64,000 bases of DNA from Mucilaginibacter gossypiicola (GTDB lineage: Bacteria; Bacteroidota; Bacteroidia; Sphingobacteriales; Sphingobacteriaceae). The stretch is taken from positions 887,215-951,214 of the forward strand of contig NZ_FOCL01000004.1 in the NCBI RefSeq assembly GCF_900110105.1, given 5' to 3'. Made by a program: the position numbers and the translations under genes. This document shows positions 26,450 through 34,741 of the stretch, in pieces (within the stretch, counting starts at the first letter, position 1; each line of letters starts with the position of its first letter). A model generated the notes under the pieces. It was given only the letters and a program-made list of their open reading frames with translations. It had not been told where the DNA came from and ran no database searches.

Positions 26450-26671
26450 ATGAGCAGCGCATTCGTCAAAGAGGGCGATTCTGAACAGTTAAAAGATATC
26501 GCACCTAATATGGCCTCTTTATTGTTATTTCTTAAAAGAGAAAACGGCGGGCCCGTACGCGAGCTGCATACCCATATTCATGAAAGATTTCAAAAGGAAG
26601 TACACGAAATGAGCGACGGCCTGGGCTATATGATCAATGACGATCAGCAGTGGCAGATAGTTTTAGATTAA
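26450..26671 (+). CDS. hypothetical protein
   Basis: A 73-residue protein without a recognised domain. It has four His in a short stretch (ELHTHIHERFQKEVHEM), which could bind a metal, but no Cys and no membrane segment. It is divergent from the DUF5655-like gene, and nothing in the sequence reveals a role. Confidence 0.55.
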   Translation: MSSAFVKEGDSEQLKDIAPNMASLLLFLKRENGGPVRELHTHIHERFQKEVHEMSDGLGYMINDDQQWQIVLD

Positions 26672-26865
26672 GTATTGAGCCTAAAAACGCCGGGAATACC
26701 GTGAATTGTCCTATGATCACCGGATTGGTGCTATTATTTGAGCGGCAATAGCTTCCGACTTTTGTGATCATATTAATAGGGAAAAATGTCAGGAAATAAA
26801 AATGCGTTAGCGGCCTCCAGGTGTGTCACCGCCCATCGGATAGAAGTTTCAGGAGGGAGGGGTTT

Positions 26866-27603
26866 ATGAGAAAAGTGGTTCAATCTGTTTTTACCGTCAG
26901 GGAAAAGGTTTTCCTGACGCCGCATTATATCCGTGTTAAATTTGTCATGACGGATGAGCAGCTGGAATTATTCAGCAATGTACAGGCCGGAGGTCACAAC
27001 AAACTTTTGTTCGATGACGATACCCGACGCACTTATGCTACCCGGCACATTGACTTTGTGGAAAAGGAATTGTGGGTGGATTTTGTGGCGCATGGTGATA
27101 ACGGGCCTGCATCGGCCTGGGCTAATGGCGCGCGCCCGGGCGATCATCTCGCTATCGCGATGAAAGAGGGGCGAAGGCCGCTTTTTCCTGAAGCTGAGGA
27201 ATTCCTGTTCATCGGTGACAGCACCGCCTTGCCGGTGATCGGCGCTATGCTGGAACAGCTGCCCGCGGGTGTCAAAGCCCAGGTGATCATAGAGGTTTTC
27301 AGGAAGAATGATGAGCTAAAATTGTCCAGCCCGGCTGATCTTGATATCCGCTGGCTCTACAACGCAAAGCCGGAAGAAGGCAGTGGCCTTGCTGAAATAG
27401 CCCGCGAAGCGGCTCTTCCCGAAAATAAAGGGTTCGTGTTCGCAGCAGCTGAATACGATACGGCGAAGGACCTGAAAGCCTATTTTAAACATGAGCTGGG
27501 CTGGGCGTCAGACACGTTTTCCGTTGTTTCCTACTGGAAGCGAGGCGAGTCTGAAGATCAGTCTTCGGCAAAGCGGAGAGAAGAACGACAAGAGGCCGTT
27601 TAG
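26866..27603 (+). CDS. siderophore-interacting protein (FAD ferric reductase)
   Basis: A 245-residue NAD(P)H-dependent flavin reductase of the SIP/ViuB family, which releases iron from ferric siderophores in the cytoplasm. The FAD domain has HYIRVKFVM and RRTYATRHID, close to the RTYTVR motif of the family, then DFVAHGDNGPASAWA and FLFIGDSTALPVIGAML, the FAD/NAD(P) contact segment. The C-terminus has FVFAAAEYDTAKDLKAYF. The ATG at 26866 is preceded by GGAGGGAGGGG, which decides the start. It converges on crtB, with stops overlapping by three to four bases. Confidence 0.88.
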   Translation: MRKVVQSVFTVREKVFLTPHYIRVKFVMTDEQLELFSNVQAGGHNKLLFDDDTRRTYATRHIDFVEKELWVDFVAHGDNGPASAWANGARPGDHLAIAMKEGRRPLFPEAEEFLFIGDSTALPVIGAMLEQLPAGVKAQVIIEVFRKNDELKLSSPADLDIRWLYNAKPEEGSGLAEIAREAALPENKGFVFAAAEYDTAKDLKAYFKHELGWASDTFSVVSYWKRGESEDQSSAKRREERQEAV

Positions 27604-28436
27604 ATCCAGTTCAGGCGGTGTTTAAGGATGGTGCTGCAAAGCAACAATAATTTGCGGGCATTGGAAATCCTGAAGCGTTTGGAGAAAATAGCCCTGGCAC
27701 CGGCCCGACGGATCTTGCTGAACAGCTGCAGGTAATACCGGTAAGCCAGGAACACACCGCGCCTGGAAGATCCGGGGAGGTCGCGGATGCCTTTCAAGGC
27801 TTCTTTAAAGTCTGCTTCGATATCCTGTTCGATCCTTTTCTTGTCTTGCTCTGTGAAATTGTCCAGATCGATGCCCGGGAAGTATGACCTGTTCAATTGC
27901 CGGTAATCCGCTCCGATGTCCCGCAGGAAATTGATCTTCTGAAAGGCCGCACCCAGTTTCATCGCGCGGGGCTTCAGCCGCTCAAAAGCCTGAGCGTCGC
28001 CCCCGGTGAACACATGCAGACACATTAGTCCCACGACTTCAGCCGAACCCAGGATATAGGTTTCGTATTGGCCCTGATCGTAGGTTTGCTTTTCCAAATC
28101 CATTTCCATGCTATCCAGGAACTGGCGGATCAACCGGTGATCGATCCGGTAGTTCGCCACGGTCCGCTGAAAGGCATTGAGGATAGGGTTCAGGCTTATT
28201 TTATCGCTGATCGCCTGAAAACAGTCCTTGCTGAACTGTTCCAGCAACTGTTGTTTGTTATAATCATGAAAGCTGTCCACGATCTCATCAGCCAGCCGGA
28301 CAAAACCGTAAATGGCGTAGATCGGCTCATGTAGTTCCTTGTCCAGGAAGCGGATCCCCAGGGCAAAACTGGTACTGTACCTGCGGGTGGTCAGCTTACT
28401 GCATGCTGCTGAGAGCTGGTCAAATTTCTCCTTCAT
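27600..28436 (-). CDS. crtB: phytoene/squalene synthase
   Basis: A 278-residue head-to-head prenyl synthase that would condense two geranylgeranyl diphosphates to phytoene, the first step of carotenoid synthesis. Both Asp-rich motifs are present: YGFVRLADEIVDSF and NFLRDIGADYRQLNRSYFP. Its start overlaps the stop of the carH gene by four bases, so the two are coupled and coregulated. No desaturase, cyclase or hydroxylase lies in the window, so the later steps must be encoded elsewhere. Squalene synthase activity is less likely given the partner. Confidence 0.92.
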   Translation of the reverse strand: MKEKFDQLSAACSKLTTRRYSTSFALGIRFLDKELHEPIYAIYGFVRLADEIVDSFHDYNKQQLLEQFSKDCFQAISDKISLNPILNAFQRTVANYRIDHRLIRQFLDSMEMDLEKQTYDQGQYETYILGSAEVVGLMCLHVFTGGDAQAFERLKPRAMKLGAAFQKINFLRDIGADYRQLNRSYFPGIDLDNFTEQDKKRIEQDIEADFKEALKGIRDLPGSSRRGVFLAYRYYLQLFSKIRRAGARAIFSKRFRISNARKLLLLCSTILKHRLNWI

Positions 28437-29341
28437 GGTTTCGGCATTTCAGTTGGGTTGGCAATAAGGGACTCAAAATCCGCCAGGCTGCGCAGCCAGG
28501 TAACGCCCGGAGGATAATCCAAACTGCCCAACACTTTTATATTCCCCGACAACAGGATATTGGCGGCCGGGAATTGTGCCGATAACAGATCGACATAATC
28601 CTGGGCGTCGGCTACAGGCCTGGCCCGGGTCATGAAAAAAAGCAGGTTTTGTGGCTTCGTAGCATCCGCGGTGTTCGCCAGGGCGAACAATGGTACTTTC
28701 GGCCCCAGGTATACCACGGGTCGCCCCGCCGCGCGTAACAAATAACTGGCCAGCAGCAAGCCAATGTCATGGTCTTCATCCTCGGGTAGAAAGAGTAACC
28801 ATCCTGAGCCGGGTTCACCGACAACGGGGTTTAAGCTATCTATGGCCGCAAGCAGCTTTTGCCGGATGATCGCTGACAGGAAATGCTCCTGTGAGGGGCA
28901 AAGCGATTCGTTCAGCCACATCAGCCCCATGCGCACCAGGATAGGGTAGATCACGTGTTTATAGGTTCCCTGCACCCCATTGACCTGGAAGGAGTCGGAG
29001 ATCAGTTCATTGATCCCGGCTTCGTTATAAACCAGGCTTTGGTTAACGATCTGCAGGATGAAATATTCAAAGCGGTGTTCTTCCAGCAAGGCGCCTCCGA
29101 TCTGCTCCAACAACAGGGCTGACATATCATCCTTGTCCAGCGCGCAGGCCCGCGATATTTTATGCCCGGCATGGTAAAGGCCCGCGATACATAAGAGCCG
29201 TTTAAGCTGCTCATCATCATAGTACCGTGTGTTGCCTTCCGTACGGGAGGGCTTCAAGGCCCCGTAACGCCGCTCCCAGATCCGGATATTATGAACGGAT
29301 ATCCCGGAAAGCTGTGCCAGATCGGATATCGAATATTTCAT
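28433..29341 (-). CDS. carH: CarH/LitR-type B12-dependent light-responsive repressor
   Basis: A 302-residue MerR-family repressor. The HTH runs from SISDLAQLSGISVHNIRIWE and includes RRYGAL. The adenosylcobalamin-binding region carries the light-sensing signature W-x9-EH (Trp142, Glu152, His153) and a His in FLPEDEDHDIGLL (His191), the likely lower cobalt ligand. In CarH proteins light breaks the Co-C bond, the tetramer falls apart and crt genes are derepressed. The first codon abuts a 35-bp palindrome. Its job here is most likely light-induced control of itself and crtB. Confidence 0.92.
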   Translation of the reverse strand: MKYSISDLAQLSGISVHNIRIWERRYGALKPSRTEGNTRYYDDEQLKRLLCIAGLYHAGHKISRACALDKDDMSALLLEQIGGALLEEHRFEYFILQIVNQSLVYNEAGINELISDSFQVNGVQGTYKHVIYPILVRMGLMWLNESLCPSQEHFLSAIIRQKLLAAIDSLNPVVGEPGSGWLLFLPEDEDHDIGLLLASYLLRAAGRPVVYLGPKVPLFALANTADATKPQNLLFFMTRARPVADAQDYVDLLSAQFPAANILLSGNIKVLGSLDYPPGVTWLRSLADFESLIANPTEMPKP

Positions 29342-29376
29342 TTTGTCTAAATATTTTATATATAAATTTAGACAAA
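29342..29376. promoter_or_regulatory. 35-bp interrupted palindrome at the carH start
   Basis: TTTGTCTAAAT (29342-29352) and ATTTAGACAAA (29366-29376) are exact inverted copies separated by 13 bases of A/T only. The right end touches the carH start codon on the minus strand. Position and symmetry suit an autoregulatory operator bound by CarH. I have no direct evidence of binding. Confidence 0.7.
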
Positions 29377-29421
29377 TAAATCAATTGATCCCCAAATTGT
29401 TTTAACGAAAAAAAATATATT

Positions 29422-29559
29422 TTATCCGCACACCTTTGAGAAGAAGCAGTCGTTCGGAGCCTTCAACTCCTGCAGGCAGACAACGTCGGGCTTCGTCTCC
29501 GAAAGACAGTGCAGCAGGTTCGGTAAACATCCGTTGATATTATACGTCGCGATCTTCAA
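29422..29559 (-). pseudogene. exonuclease III 5' remnant
   Basis: From a TTG at 29559 the frame gives 45 residues: LKIATYNINGCLPNLLHCL, then ETKPDVVCLQELKAP and an end at FFSKVCG. This is the start of an ExoIII/AP endonuclease, with the Asn of YNING and the catalytic Glu of CLQELKAP. About four residues of the NGINGRLP loop and the last roughly 210 residues are lost, so no nuclease can be made. It begins five bases after the gene upstream in the Ku operon, which shows that the operon once carried this gene in full. Confidence 0.8.
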
Positions 29560-29564
29560 ATGGC

Positions 29565-29990
29565 TTAACTTAGGCTTCCGGGGTTTAAGGGCAGGTCTTC
29601 CGGTGGATTGGCGCTTTCAGGGAACTCATCCTGTAAAGCCTGTTGCTTTTGTTGTTCTTCCGGCGACCGGTAATTCGAAATAAATTCTACTAAAGCTACC
29701 TGTTCGTAATAAGACAGGAGGCTGCCTTCATACTTCCATTCCGTCGCCGAAAGATTTATTTTGCCAAGATAATCCGGGTTCCGGTCATCCGGAAGGTCAT
29801 CGGACTGCGCTTGGTTTTCCGCAGGCTCAGCGAATAGATGCGTTTCGTCCCCGAGAGCATCTTTGTAAATTTTGAAAAGGCCGGTTGGATGGAGCTTTCC
29901 CTCGGCATCCTTATGCAGCGCTGGCTCAATGATCACATAGCGGTCAGTCCCGTCTGCGATGGGAATATGGGTTTGTACTGGGTTAATCAT
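29565..29990 (-). CDS. hypothetical protein downstream of Ku
   Basis: A 141-residue acidic protein without a recognised domain (starts MINPVQTHIPIADGTDRYV, ends in a Pro/Glu-rich tail). There are no Cys and no membrane segments. It starts just after the Ku gene ends, so it is in the same operon and may assist end repair. I see no catalytic motif. Confidence 0.7.
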   Translation of the reverse strand: MINPVQTHIPIADGTDRYVIIEPALHKDAEGKLHPTGLFKIYKDALGDETHLFAEPAENQAQSDDLPDDRNPDYLGKINLSATEWKYEGSLLSYYEQVALVEFISNYRSPEEQQKQQALQDEFPESANPPEDLPLNPGSLS

Positions 29991-29991
29991 G

Positions 29992-30762
29992 TTATGCTTG
30001 TTTTTTACTTTGCAAACTGTTCATCAGTTGTTCGTAAAGATCGTTGTTTTTGGAAGCTTTCGGCTTCAGTTTCTTAATTGTAGGACGCTTACCTTTTGCT
30101 TTGGCTTCGATGATCTTCAATAACTCGGTATGGTACTCGTCTTTATATTTCGAAAGGTCGAGCTTTTCGGCATACTGGTTGATCAGCGCTAGTCCCATGT
30201 CCAGTTCTTTCTTGGTCACCTCGATCTTATCATCCAGGTTTAGTTCGTTTTGATCTCGGATCTGCTGCTGGAAACGGATACGCGTTACGACGATATCTTT
30301 TTCTACCGGGTGCACGATGCACAAACTCTCGGTACTACGCAGTACAAAACGGGCCAGTCCCGCCTTCTTGGATTTTTTCAGTGCCTCCAGTAATAGTGCA
30401 TACGCTTTGTTCTTTTTGGTAGCAGGTTCCGTGTAATAGGATGATTCGTAATACATCGGGTTAACCGAATCAATATCGACAAAACTTTCGATCTCGATCA
30501 CCTTGCTTTTTTCAGGCGCCGCCGCCTGGAAGTCGGCATCTTCAACGATCACGTAATCATCGTCATATTTATAACCTTTTACGATCTTATCGTATGGTAC
30601 TTCTTTTTTCGTGTGCTCGTTTACCCGCATGAACTTGATGTTGGCATGATCGCGGCTGTCCAGCATGTCCAGGTCGAGCGAGGAAGTCTGCACCGCTGAA
30701 AACAGTTTAATGGGAATACTCACCAGCCCGAACCCTATCGAGCCTGTCCAGATTGATCTCAT
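29992..30762 (-). CDS. ku: bacterial Ku, non-homologous end joining
   Basis: A 256-residue homodimeric ring that binds DNA double-strand ends and recruits the ligase LigD. The family start MRSIWTGSIGFGLVSIPIKL, the central FVDIDSVNPMYYESSYYTEP and LVRFVLRSTESL-type strands are all present. The C-terminal extension is Lys-rich (AKGKRPTIKKLKPKASKNN). No ligD gene is in the window. Ku overlaps the upstream gene by four bases. Confidence 0.95.
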   Translation of the reverse strand: MRSIWTGSIGFGLVSIPIKLFSAVQTSSLDLDMLDSRDHANIKFMRVNEHTKKEVPYDKIVKGYKYDDDYVIVEDADFQAAAPEKSKVIEIESFVDIDSVNPMYYESSYYTEPATKKNKAYALLLEALKKSKKAGLARFVLRSTESLCIVHPVEKDIVVTRIRFQQQIRDQNELNLDDKIEVTKKELDMGLALINQYAEKLDLSKYKDEYHTELLKIIEAKAKGKRPTIKKLKPKASKNNDLYEQLMNSLQSKKQA

Positions 30763-31031
30763 GACTTTATTTTTTTGATGTTATCATTAATGCCGTAAGG
30801 GTGGTGCGATTCGATCTGGTCTGCCAGCAGGTGAAGCATCGCTTCGTCCAGGCCATTCGGGTTCTGGCAGATATGCAGGAACTGGTGTTCGTCCGGCTCG
30901 AAGCTGGCCACAAATTTGCCGTCCTCGAAAACTTTGAATTTGCAGTTCTCCCCGTCATGGTGCAGGTATTCGCCGACTTCGAAATTCCGTACTTCTTTAT
31001 TCTTACGGACGGTGATCTGATAGTTTTCCAT
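30759..31031 (-). CDS. hypothetical protein upstream of Ku
   Basis: A 90-residue soluble-looking protein (VGEYLHHDGENCKFKVFEDG, then ASFEPDEHQFLHI). The His/Asp-containing segments could bind a metal, but I recognise no family. Its stop overlaps the Ku start by four bases, so it is translated together with Ku. Confidence 0.65.
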   Translation of the reverse strand: MENYQITVRKNKEVRNFEVGEYLHHDGENCKFKVFEDGKFVASFEPDEHQFLHICQNPNGLDEAMLHLLADQIESHHPYGINDNIKKIKS

Positions 31032-31045
31032 AAAGAATTATCTTC

Positions 31046-31312
31046 TTAAGCGGCTGATTTAAGCTGTTCAATATCGGTTACCTGGTCTAAAAGCATATAG
31101 GCGCTGGTATGTTCGATCTTTTCTAAAACAGTCCGGACAATAGGGTCGGTTATATTTGAGGATCCCGTGTAAGACCAGGTATGGCTGTTTTCCCTCCGGG
31201 CAAGAATAATTTCAGCGCCTTCCCGGATTAAAAAATATAACTCATTGTGATCGACAAGCGCGGTTACCTCGAACTCATGCTTCTGATGCTGGAATGTGGC
31301 CTGTAATAACAT
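31046..31312 (-). CDS. hypothetical protein, first gene of Ku operon
   Basis: An 88-residue small protein (LLQATFQHQKHEFEVTALVD, IREGAEIILARRE). No family is recognised. It lies 14 bases upstream of the next gene, making it the likely first gene of the operon with Ku. Confidence 0.6.
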   Translation of the reverse strand: MLLQATFQHQKHEFEVTALVDHNELYFLIREGAEIILARRENSHTWSYTGSSNITDPIVRTVLEKIEHTSAYMLLDQVTDIEQLKSAA

Positions 31313-31431
31313 AGTGATGATGATTGGTTTGAATCAAAAGCATGCCAATAATGTGCCATAGTTTTCGGGCCGGGTGGACTGCTTTAATATTTGGAATTTA
31401 ATGACATGATAATTGGTCAGGCCGCCCACAT

Positions 31432-31770
31432 TTGCCTACACGAGTGATCAATCCCATTTCTAAAGATCTTCTATTGGTGCCCGGGCACGGCAATTGTTAT
31501 GATGCTATTACAGTGATCAATAGTCGCTTACCGATAATGAAGGCATTAGCGTTTAATAATTTGTGCTTTTTTCAGCAGATGGAATTGGTGTTGAAAGGGA
31601 CACGGCTCGCGAAGCGGGACGCCGGCCAATATTATGTCTATCTGTACAATGTACGTGATCTCTATGTTGAAGTTTTTTACGAGGTCGGAACCGATATCAT
31701 AGAACACATGAAAGCGTTCAGCGGGACCCGGCGGCTTTCTCCCTATATAGAAGAAATTGTCATTTCTTAG
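31432..31770 (+). CDS. hypothetical protein
   Basis: A protein of up to 112 residues from a TTG, or 77 from the ATG at 31537 (MKALAFNNLCFFQQMELVLKG), which is better supported by the hydrophobic-then-basic text. No domain is recognised. It includes a YYVYLYNVRDLYVEVFYEVG strand. It lies between opposing operons, and its 3' end overlaps the next minus-strand gene by 11 bases. Confidence 0.5.
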   Translation: MPTRVINPISKDLLLVPGHGNCYDAITVINSRLPIMKALAFNNLCFFQQMELVLKGTRLAKRDAGQYYVYLYNVRDLYVEVFYEVGTDIIEHMKAFSGTRRLSPYIEEIVIS

Positions 31771-32011
31771 GGATTATAAAATCCCTTTCCTGCGTAGGCG
31801 ACCACACGCAGAAATTAATATCGGCTTCCCGCTTTCTTTTTTTCGTGTGTTGGGTCACACTTTTGAAAACGGCATCGTAAAACGACTGAAAAACCTGCCC
31901 TTCCGGTACCATGAAAAACACTTTATTATCTCTCAATATAATGAGCTCGCCGGTATCCGGCATTTCCCGCTTCAAAAAAAGCATAACCCTGTTTAAGTAA
32001 TCTGTATTCAT
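31760..32011 (-). CDS. hypothetical protein
   Basis: An 83-residue basic protein (MNTDYLNRVMLFLKREMPDT, ending RDFIIPKK). No recognised domain. It follows the AlkB gene by 10 bases, so it is probably the last gene of that operon. Confidence 0.55.
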   Translation of the reverse strand: MNTDYLNRVMLFLKREMPDTGELIILRDNKVFFMVPEGQVFQSFYDAVFKSVTQHTKKRKREADINFCVWSPTQERDFIIPKK

Positions 32012-32021
32012 CCGGTTGAAA

Positions 32022-32630
32022 TCAAATCACTACCCGGAAAGTCAGGTTGACCCTTGCCTTCATAGGCTGAACCGACTTGGCTATCCGGTGTTCCCAATGT
32101 TCCTGTAAACCGGATTTCATTAAGAGAAAAGAGCCATGTTCCAGGCGGACGGAATACTTTTCCCAATGGTCCGTTTTGTTGCGAATATCAAAACTGCGTA
32201 CCTCGCCAAAGCTAACTGAGGCTATAACGGGATGTTTGCCCAAAATACTTTCCTTATCGCTATGCCAGGCTACGGAATCATTGCCGTCCCGGTAATAGTT
32301 CAGCAGCACGCTGTTGAACTTTACACCGGACAAAGGTTCGACTATCGCTTTGATCTTTAACAATTCGGGCGTCCAGGGCGCAGGGTTAGATATCCTGCCC
32401 GGATGTGAATAATCAGTTCCCAGGTCGCCGTACCATGCCGTCAGCCGCGGTGTGGCGATCTCTTTATCTTTTATCTTCAGCGCCGTTTGTTTCCACGGTG
32501 CTTCTGCTATGAATTTTCCTAAATATTCGTCGCTTTCCGCTGTGCAGAAAAGGCCCGGCCGGTAATCCAGCAAATGAGTAGGCAGGCCCTTACTTTGACC
32601 AGCCGCTGCGAATAATGTCAATTGCTCCAT
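32022..32630 (-). CDS. alkB: AlkB-type DNA dealkylating dioxygenase
   Basis: A 202-residue Fe(II)/2-oxoglutarate dioxygenase that removes methyl groups from alkylated bases. Fe ligands are His123, Asp125 (AWHSDKE) and His181 (EHWEHR). The 2-oxoglutarate Arg pair is Arg193 and Arg199 (KARVNLTFR). NYYRDGNDSV contains the family NxYR segment. It is shorter than E. coli AlkB only at the N-terminus. Its start overlaps the preceding gene by 41 bases, indicating coupling. Confidence 0.93.
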   Translation of the reverse strand: MEQLTLFAAAGQSKGLPTHLLDYRPGLFCTAESDEYLGKFIAEAPWKQTALKIKDKEIATPRLTAWYGDLGTDYSHPGRISNPAPWTPELLKIKAIVEPLSGVKFNSVLLNYYRDGNDSVAWHSDKESILGKHPVIASVSFGEVRSFDIRNKTDHWEKYSVRLEHGSFLLMKSGLQEHWEHRIAKSVQPMKARVNLTFRVVI

Positions 32631-32964
32631 ATTGCTCCTCCATAATCACCTCACCGTATAAACGCCTCGCTTCCTGCGGAAACAGCCGCGAACCGGGCGG
32701 AATTTCTTTTACATACCATTCTGTATCCAATAAAACCGAAAAAAAGAAATCCATGATTTTCTTTACAGCTTCAACGGTAACGTCTGCAAGATCTGTCACC
32801 TCGAATACATAAGTCCTGACCGGGACGAATCCCCCTTTCACCGTATAAAGATGCCCTAAACCGTAGGTTAAGCCATCATTTGCAGGGCCCGTATGCACAC
32901 AGACTACCAGTTCCGTTCCCTTAATCAGGTTTTCAGTTCCCTCGTTAATTCCCTCGTATCCCAT
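32590..32964 (-). CDS. hypothetical protein, first gene of alkB operon
   Basis: A 124-residue protein without a recognised family. It begins MGYEGINEGTENLIKG and has a central LGHLYTVKGGFVPVRTYVFEV region resembling small beta-rich folds. The unusual 41-base overlap with alkB and its own strong promoter imply a shared damage-related role. It is divergent from the umuDC operon. Confidence 0.65.
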   Translation of the reverse strand: MGYEGINEGTENLIKGTELVVCVHTGPANDGLTYGLGHLYTVKGGFVPVRTYVFEVTDLADVTVEAVKKIMDFFFSVLLDTEWYVKEIPPGSRLFPQEARRLYGEVIMEEQYGAIDIIRSGWSK

Positions 32965-32985
32965 AGCTATCCTTTTTTTCGTTTA

Positions 32986-33036
32986 CAAATTTATGCTAAA
33001 AATATTAGCAAATACAAAAACAAGATGATAATTTTG
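32986..33036. promoter_or_regulatory. divergent promoter with 17-bp operator-like palindrome
   Basis: TGCTAAAAATATTAGCA (32994-33010) has two six-base arms around five bases. On the minus strand a TTTG-type -33 box (33015-33020) and TAAATTTG (32986-32993) lie 21 bases apart with the palindrome between them. That is a Bacteroidota promoter for the alkB operon. On the plus strand TAATTTTG (33029-33036) is the likely -7 box of umuD. The palindrome thus sits where a repressor could block both. Confidence 0.6.
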
Positions 33037-33062
33037 ATGTCTCAAAAAAGGGAGGAGCACAA

Positions 33063-33497
33063 ATGCTGAGATTTAAGCAACATCGGGAGAAAAGGGATGT
33101 ACTGGGGTTCCGGCTTCCGATGCTGACACATGAGGAACCGGAACTGGACATATCGGAGATCATTGTCATGGATCCCGATAATACTTTTTTTATGCGGATG
33201 GGCAGCGACTCAATGCGGGGCCACTGCATCCTCAAAGATCATGTGCTCGTGATAGACCGCACGCTGCAACCCGTGCCTGGCAGTATTGTCGTATTCTTCC
33301 ATGAGGACGGCTTTTACACGCGGGAATACCAGCCGCAGGGAACAAAACTGATTCTTAAAGCCGACGAACCTAAAGACTCGATCTCCATTGAAAACAGTGA
33401 AACCTGGGTTTGCTGGGGAGTGGTTACTCTAACACTTAATCCGGTCTTGCAACCGCGACACAGAACGGGGAGGTACGCACGTGTTTGCACATGTTGA
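33063..33497 (+). CDS. umuD: UmuD-like S24 protein with altered dyad
   Basis: A 144-residue LexA/UmuD C-terminal fold, normally an autopeptidase that cleaves itself and activates UmuC. Ser50 (GSDSM) matches the nucleophile and VLVIDRTL and GSIVVFF are family strands, but the partner Lys of the FTVKK segment is Arg87 here (GFYTREYQ). With Arg the Ser is not expected to be activated, so self-cleavage may be lost. No clear Cys-Gly or Ala-Gly cleavage site is seen near the N-terminus. GGAGGAG precedes the ATG. It overlaps umuC by 17 bases. Confidence 0.88.
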   Translation: MLRFKQHREKRDVLGFRLPMLTHEEPELDISEIIVMDPDNTFFMRMGSDSMRGHCILKDHVLVIDRTLQPVPGSIVVFFHEDGFYTREYQPQGTKLILKADEPKDSISIENSETWVCWGVVTLTLNPVLQPRHRTGRYARVCTC

Positions 33498-34734
33498 TAT
33501 CAATAACTGTTATATCAGCTGTGAGCGGCTGTTTAACCCGGCGCTCGAAGGCAGGGTAGTGGTCGTCCTGTCGAACAATGACGGCTGCGTGATCGCCCGC
33601 AGCAACGAGGCCAAGGCCATCGGCATTAAAATGGCTGACGCGGAATTCATGGTCAGGCAAAACCTGAAGGAAAACAATGCCGCCATTTTCAGCAGCAACT
33701 ACGCGCTGTATGCCGACATGAGCGCCCGGTTGATGAATAACCTGGCGCGTTATACCTATACATTGATGGTGTATAGTATCGATGAGGCATTTATGGCATT
33801 GGGTAATATCAGTGATCTGGACCTTGAAAAACACACCGCCGCGATCAGTGAGAATGTGATGCGACATACCGGTTTACCGATCACGGTTGGTGTCGGGCCG
33901 ACCATGGTGCTGGCCAAGCTGGCCAATAAAGCCGCCAAAAAACAAAAGCGAAACTTTCTTGTGCTGGATACGGATGAAAAGGTATATGCTACAGTTCGTG
34001 ATTTTCCGATTGAAGATGTTTGGGGAGTCGGCCATCAATACTATCATAAACTCACAGCATTCGGCGTAAAGACTGCCCATGATTTCCGCGAATTGAAAGC
34101 CGATTTTGTGCGTCAGCACATGACCGTGCAGGGCTGGCGACTGCATCAGGAATTGTGGGGCAAGCCCTGTAATATCATTAAAGATGTCGCGGAACGTTCC
34201 AAAGGAATTGAAAGCAGCCAGAGTTTCAATAGTTACCAGACTGAATTGGAACCCTTAGAGGAGGCCGTTGCCATGCATGCCGCGACAGTTGCCCTGAAAC
34301 TGCGGCAGCAGCAAAGCATGGCTCTCACGCTAACTATCTATCTCCGGACCAACAAGCATAATGTTAAACATGACCAGCACTACCCCAGCATCACGGTTAA
34401 AATACCTTTTGCGGCAAACAGCACTCATCAACTTACGCGTGTAGCGGTACAGGCCATCCGTGCTATTTACCAGCCCGGTTACAATTACCTGAAAACAGGG
34501 GTAAGGGCGACGGGCATTATTCCCGCCGGAGAAGTACAATACCACATGTTTTCCGACTATGAGCACAGCAAAGAGCAAAAGCTATCCGAACTGATGGATG
34601 GCCTGAATAGCCGCTATGGTCGCGGTACAGTACGCCTCGGAGCGGATAGCTTTGAGCGTAAATGGATCATGAAACAGGAATTTCTAAGCCATCAGTATAC
34701 CACGGCCTGGAAGGATATTATCGTTACCCAATAA
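33481..34734 (+). CDS. umuC: UmuC-like Y-family translesion polymerase
   Basis: A 417-residue polymerase V catalytic subunit that copies across damaged DNA. Catalytic acids are Asp6 (HVDINNCY) and Asp101-Glu102 (VYSIDEAF), the same positions as in E. coli UmuC. The fingers/palm segments SNNDGCVIARSNEAKA and GVGPTMVLAKLANKAAK are typical, and the little-finger domain follows. The GTG start lies in the umuD 3' end, so the pair is coupled. Pol V normally needs UmuD-prime and RecA. Confidence 0.95.
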   Translation: MFAHVDINNCYISCERLFNPALEGRVVVVLSNNDGCVIARSNEAKAIGIKMADAEFMVRQNLKENNAAIFSSNYALYADMSARLMNNLARYTYTLMVYSIDEAFMALGNISDLDLEKHTAAISENVMRHTGLPITVGVGPTMVLAKLANKAAKKQKRNFLVLDTDEKVYATVRDFPIEDVWGVGHQYYHKLTAFGVKTAHDFRELKADFVRQHMTVQGWRLHQELWGKPCNIIKDVAERSKGIESSQSFNSYQTELEPLEEAVAMHAATVALKLRQQQSMALTLTIYLRTNKHNVKHDQHYPSITVKIPFAANSTHQLTRVAVQAIRAIYQPGYNYLKTGVRATGIIPAGEVQYHMFSDYEHSKEQKLSELMDGLNSRYGRGTVRLGADSFERKWIMKQEFLSHQYTTAWKDIIVTQ

Positions 34735-34741
34735 ACCCGTT

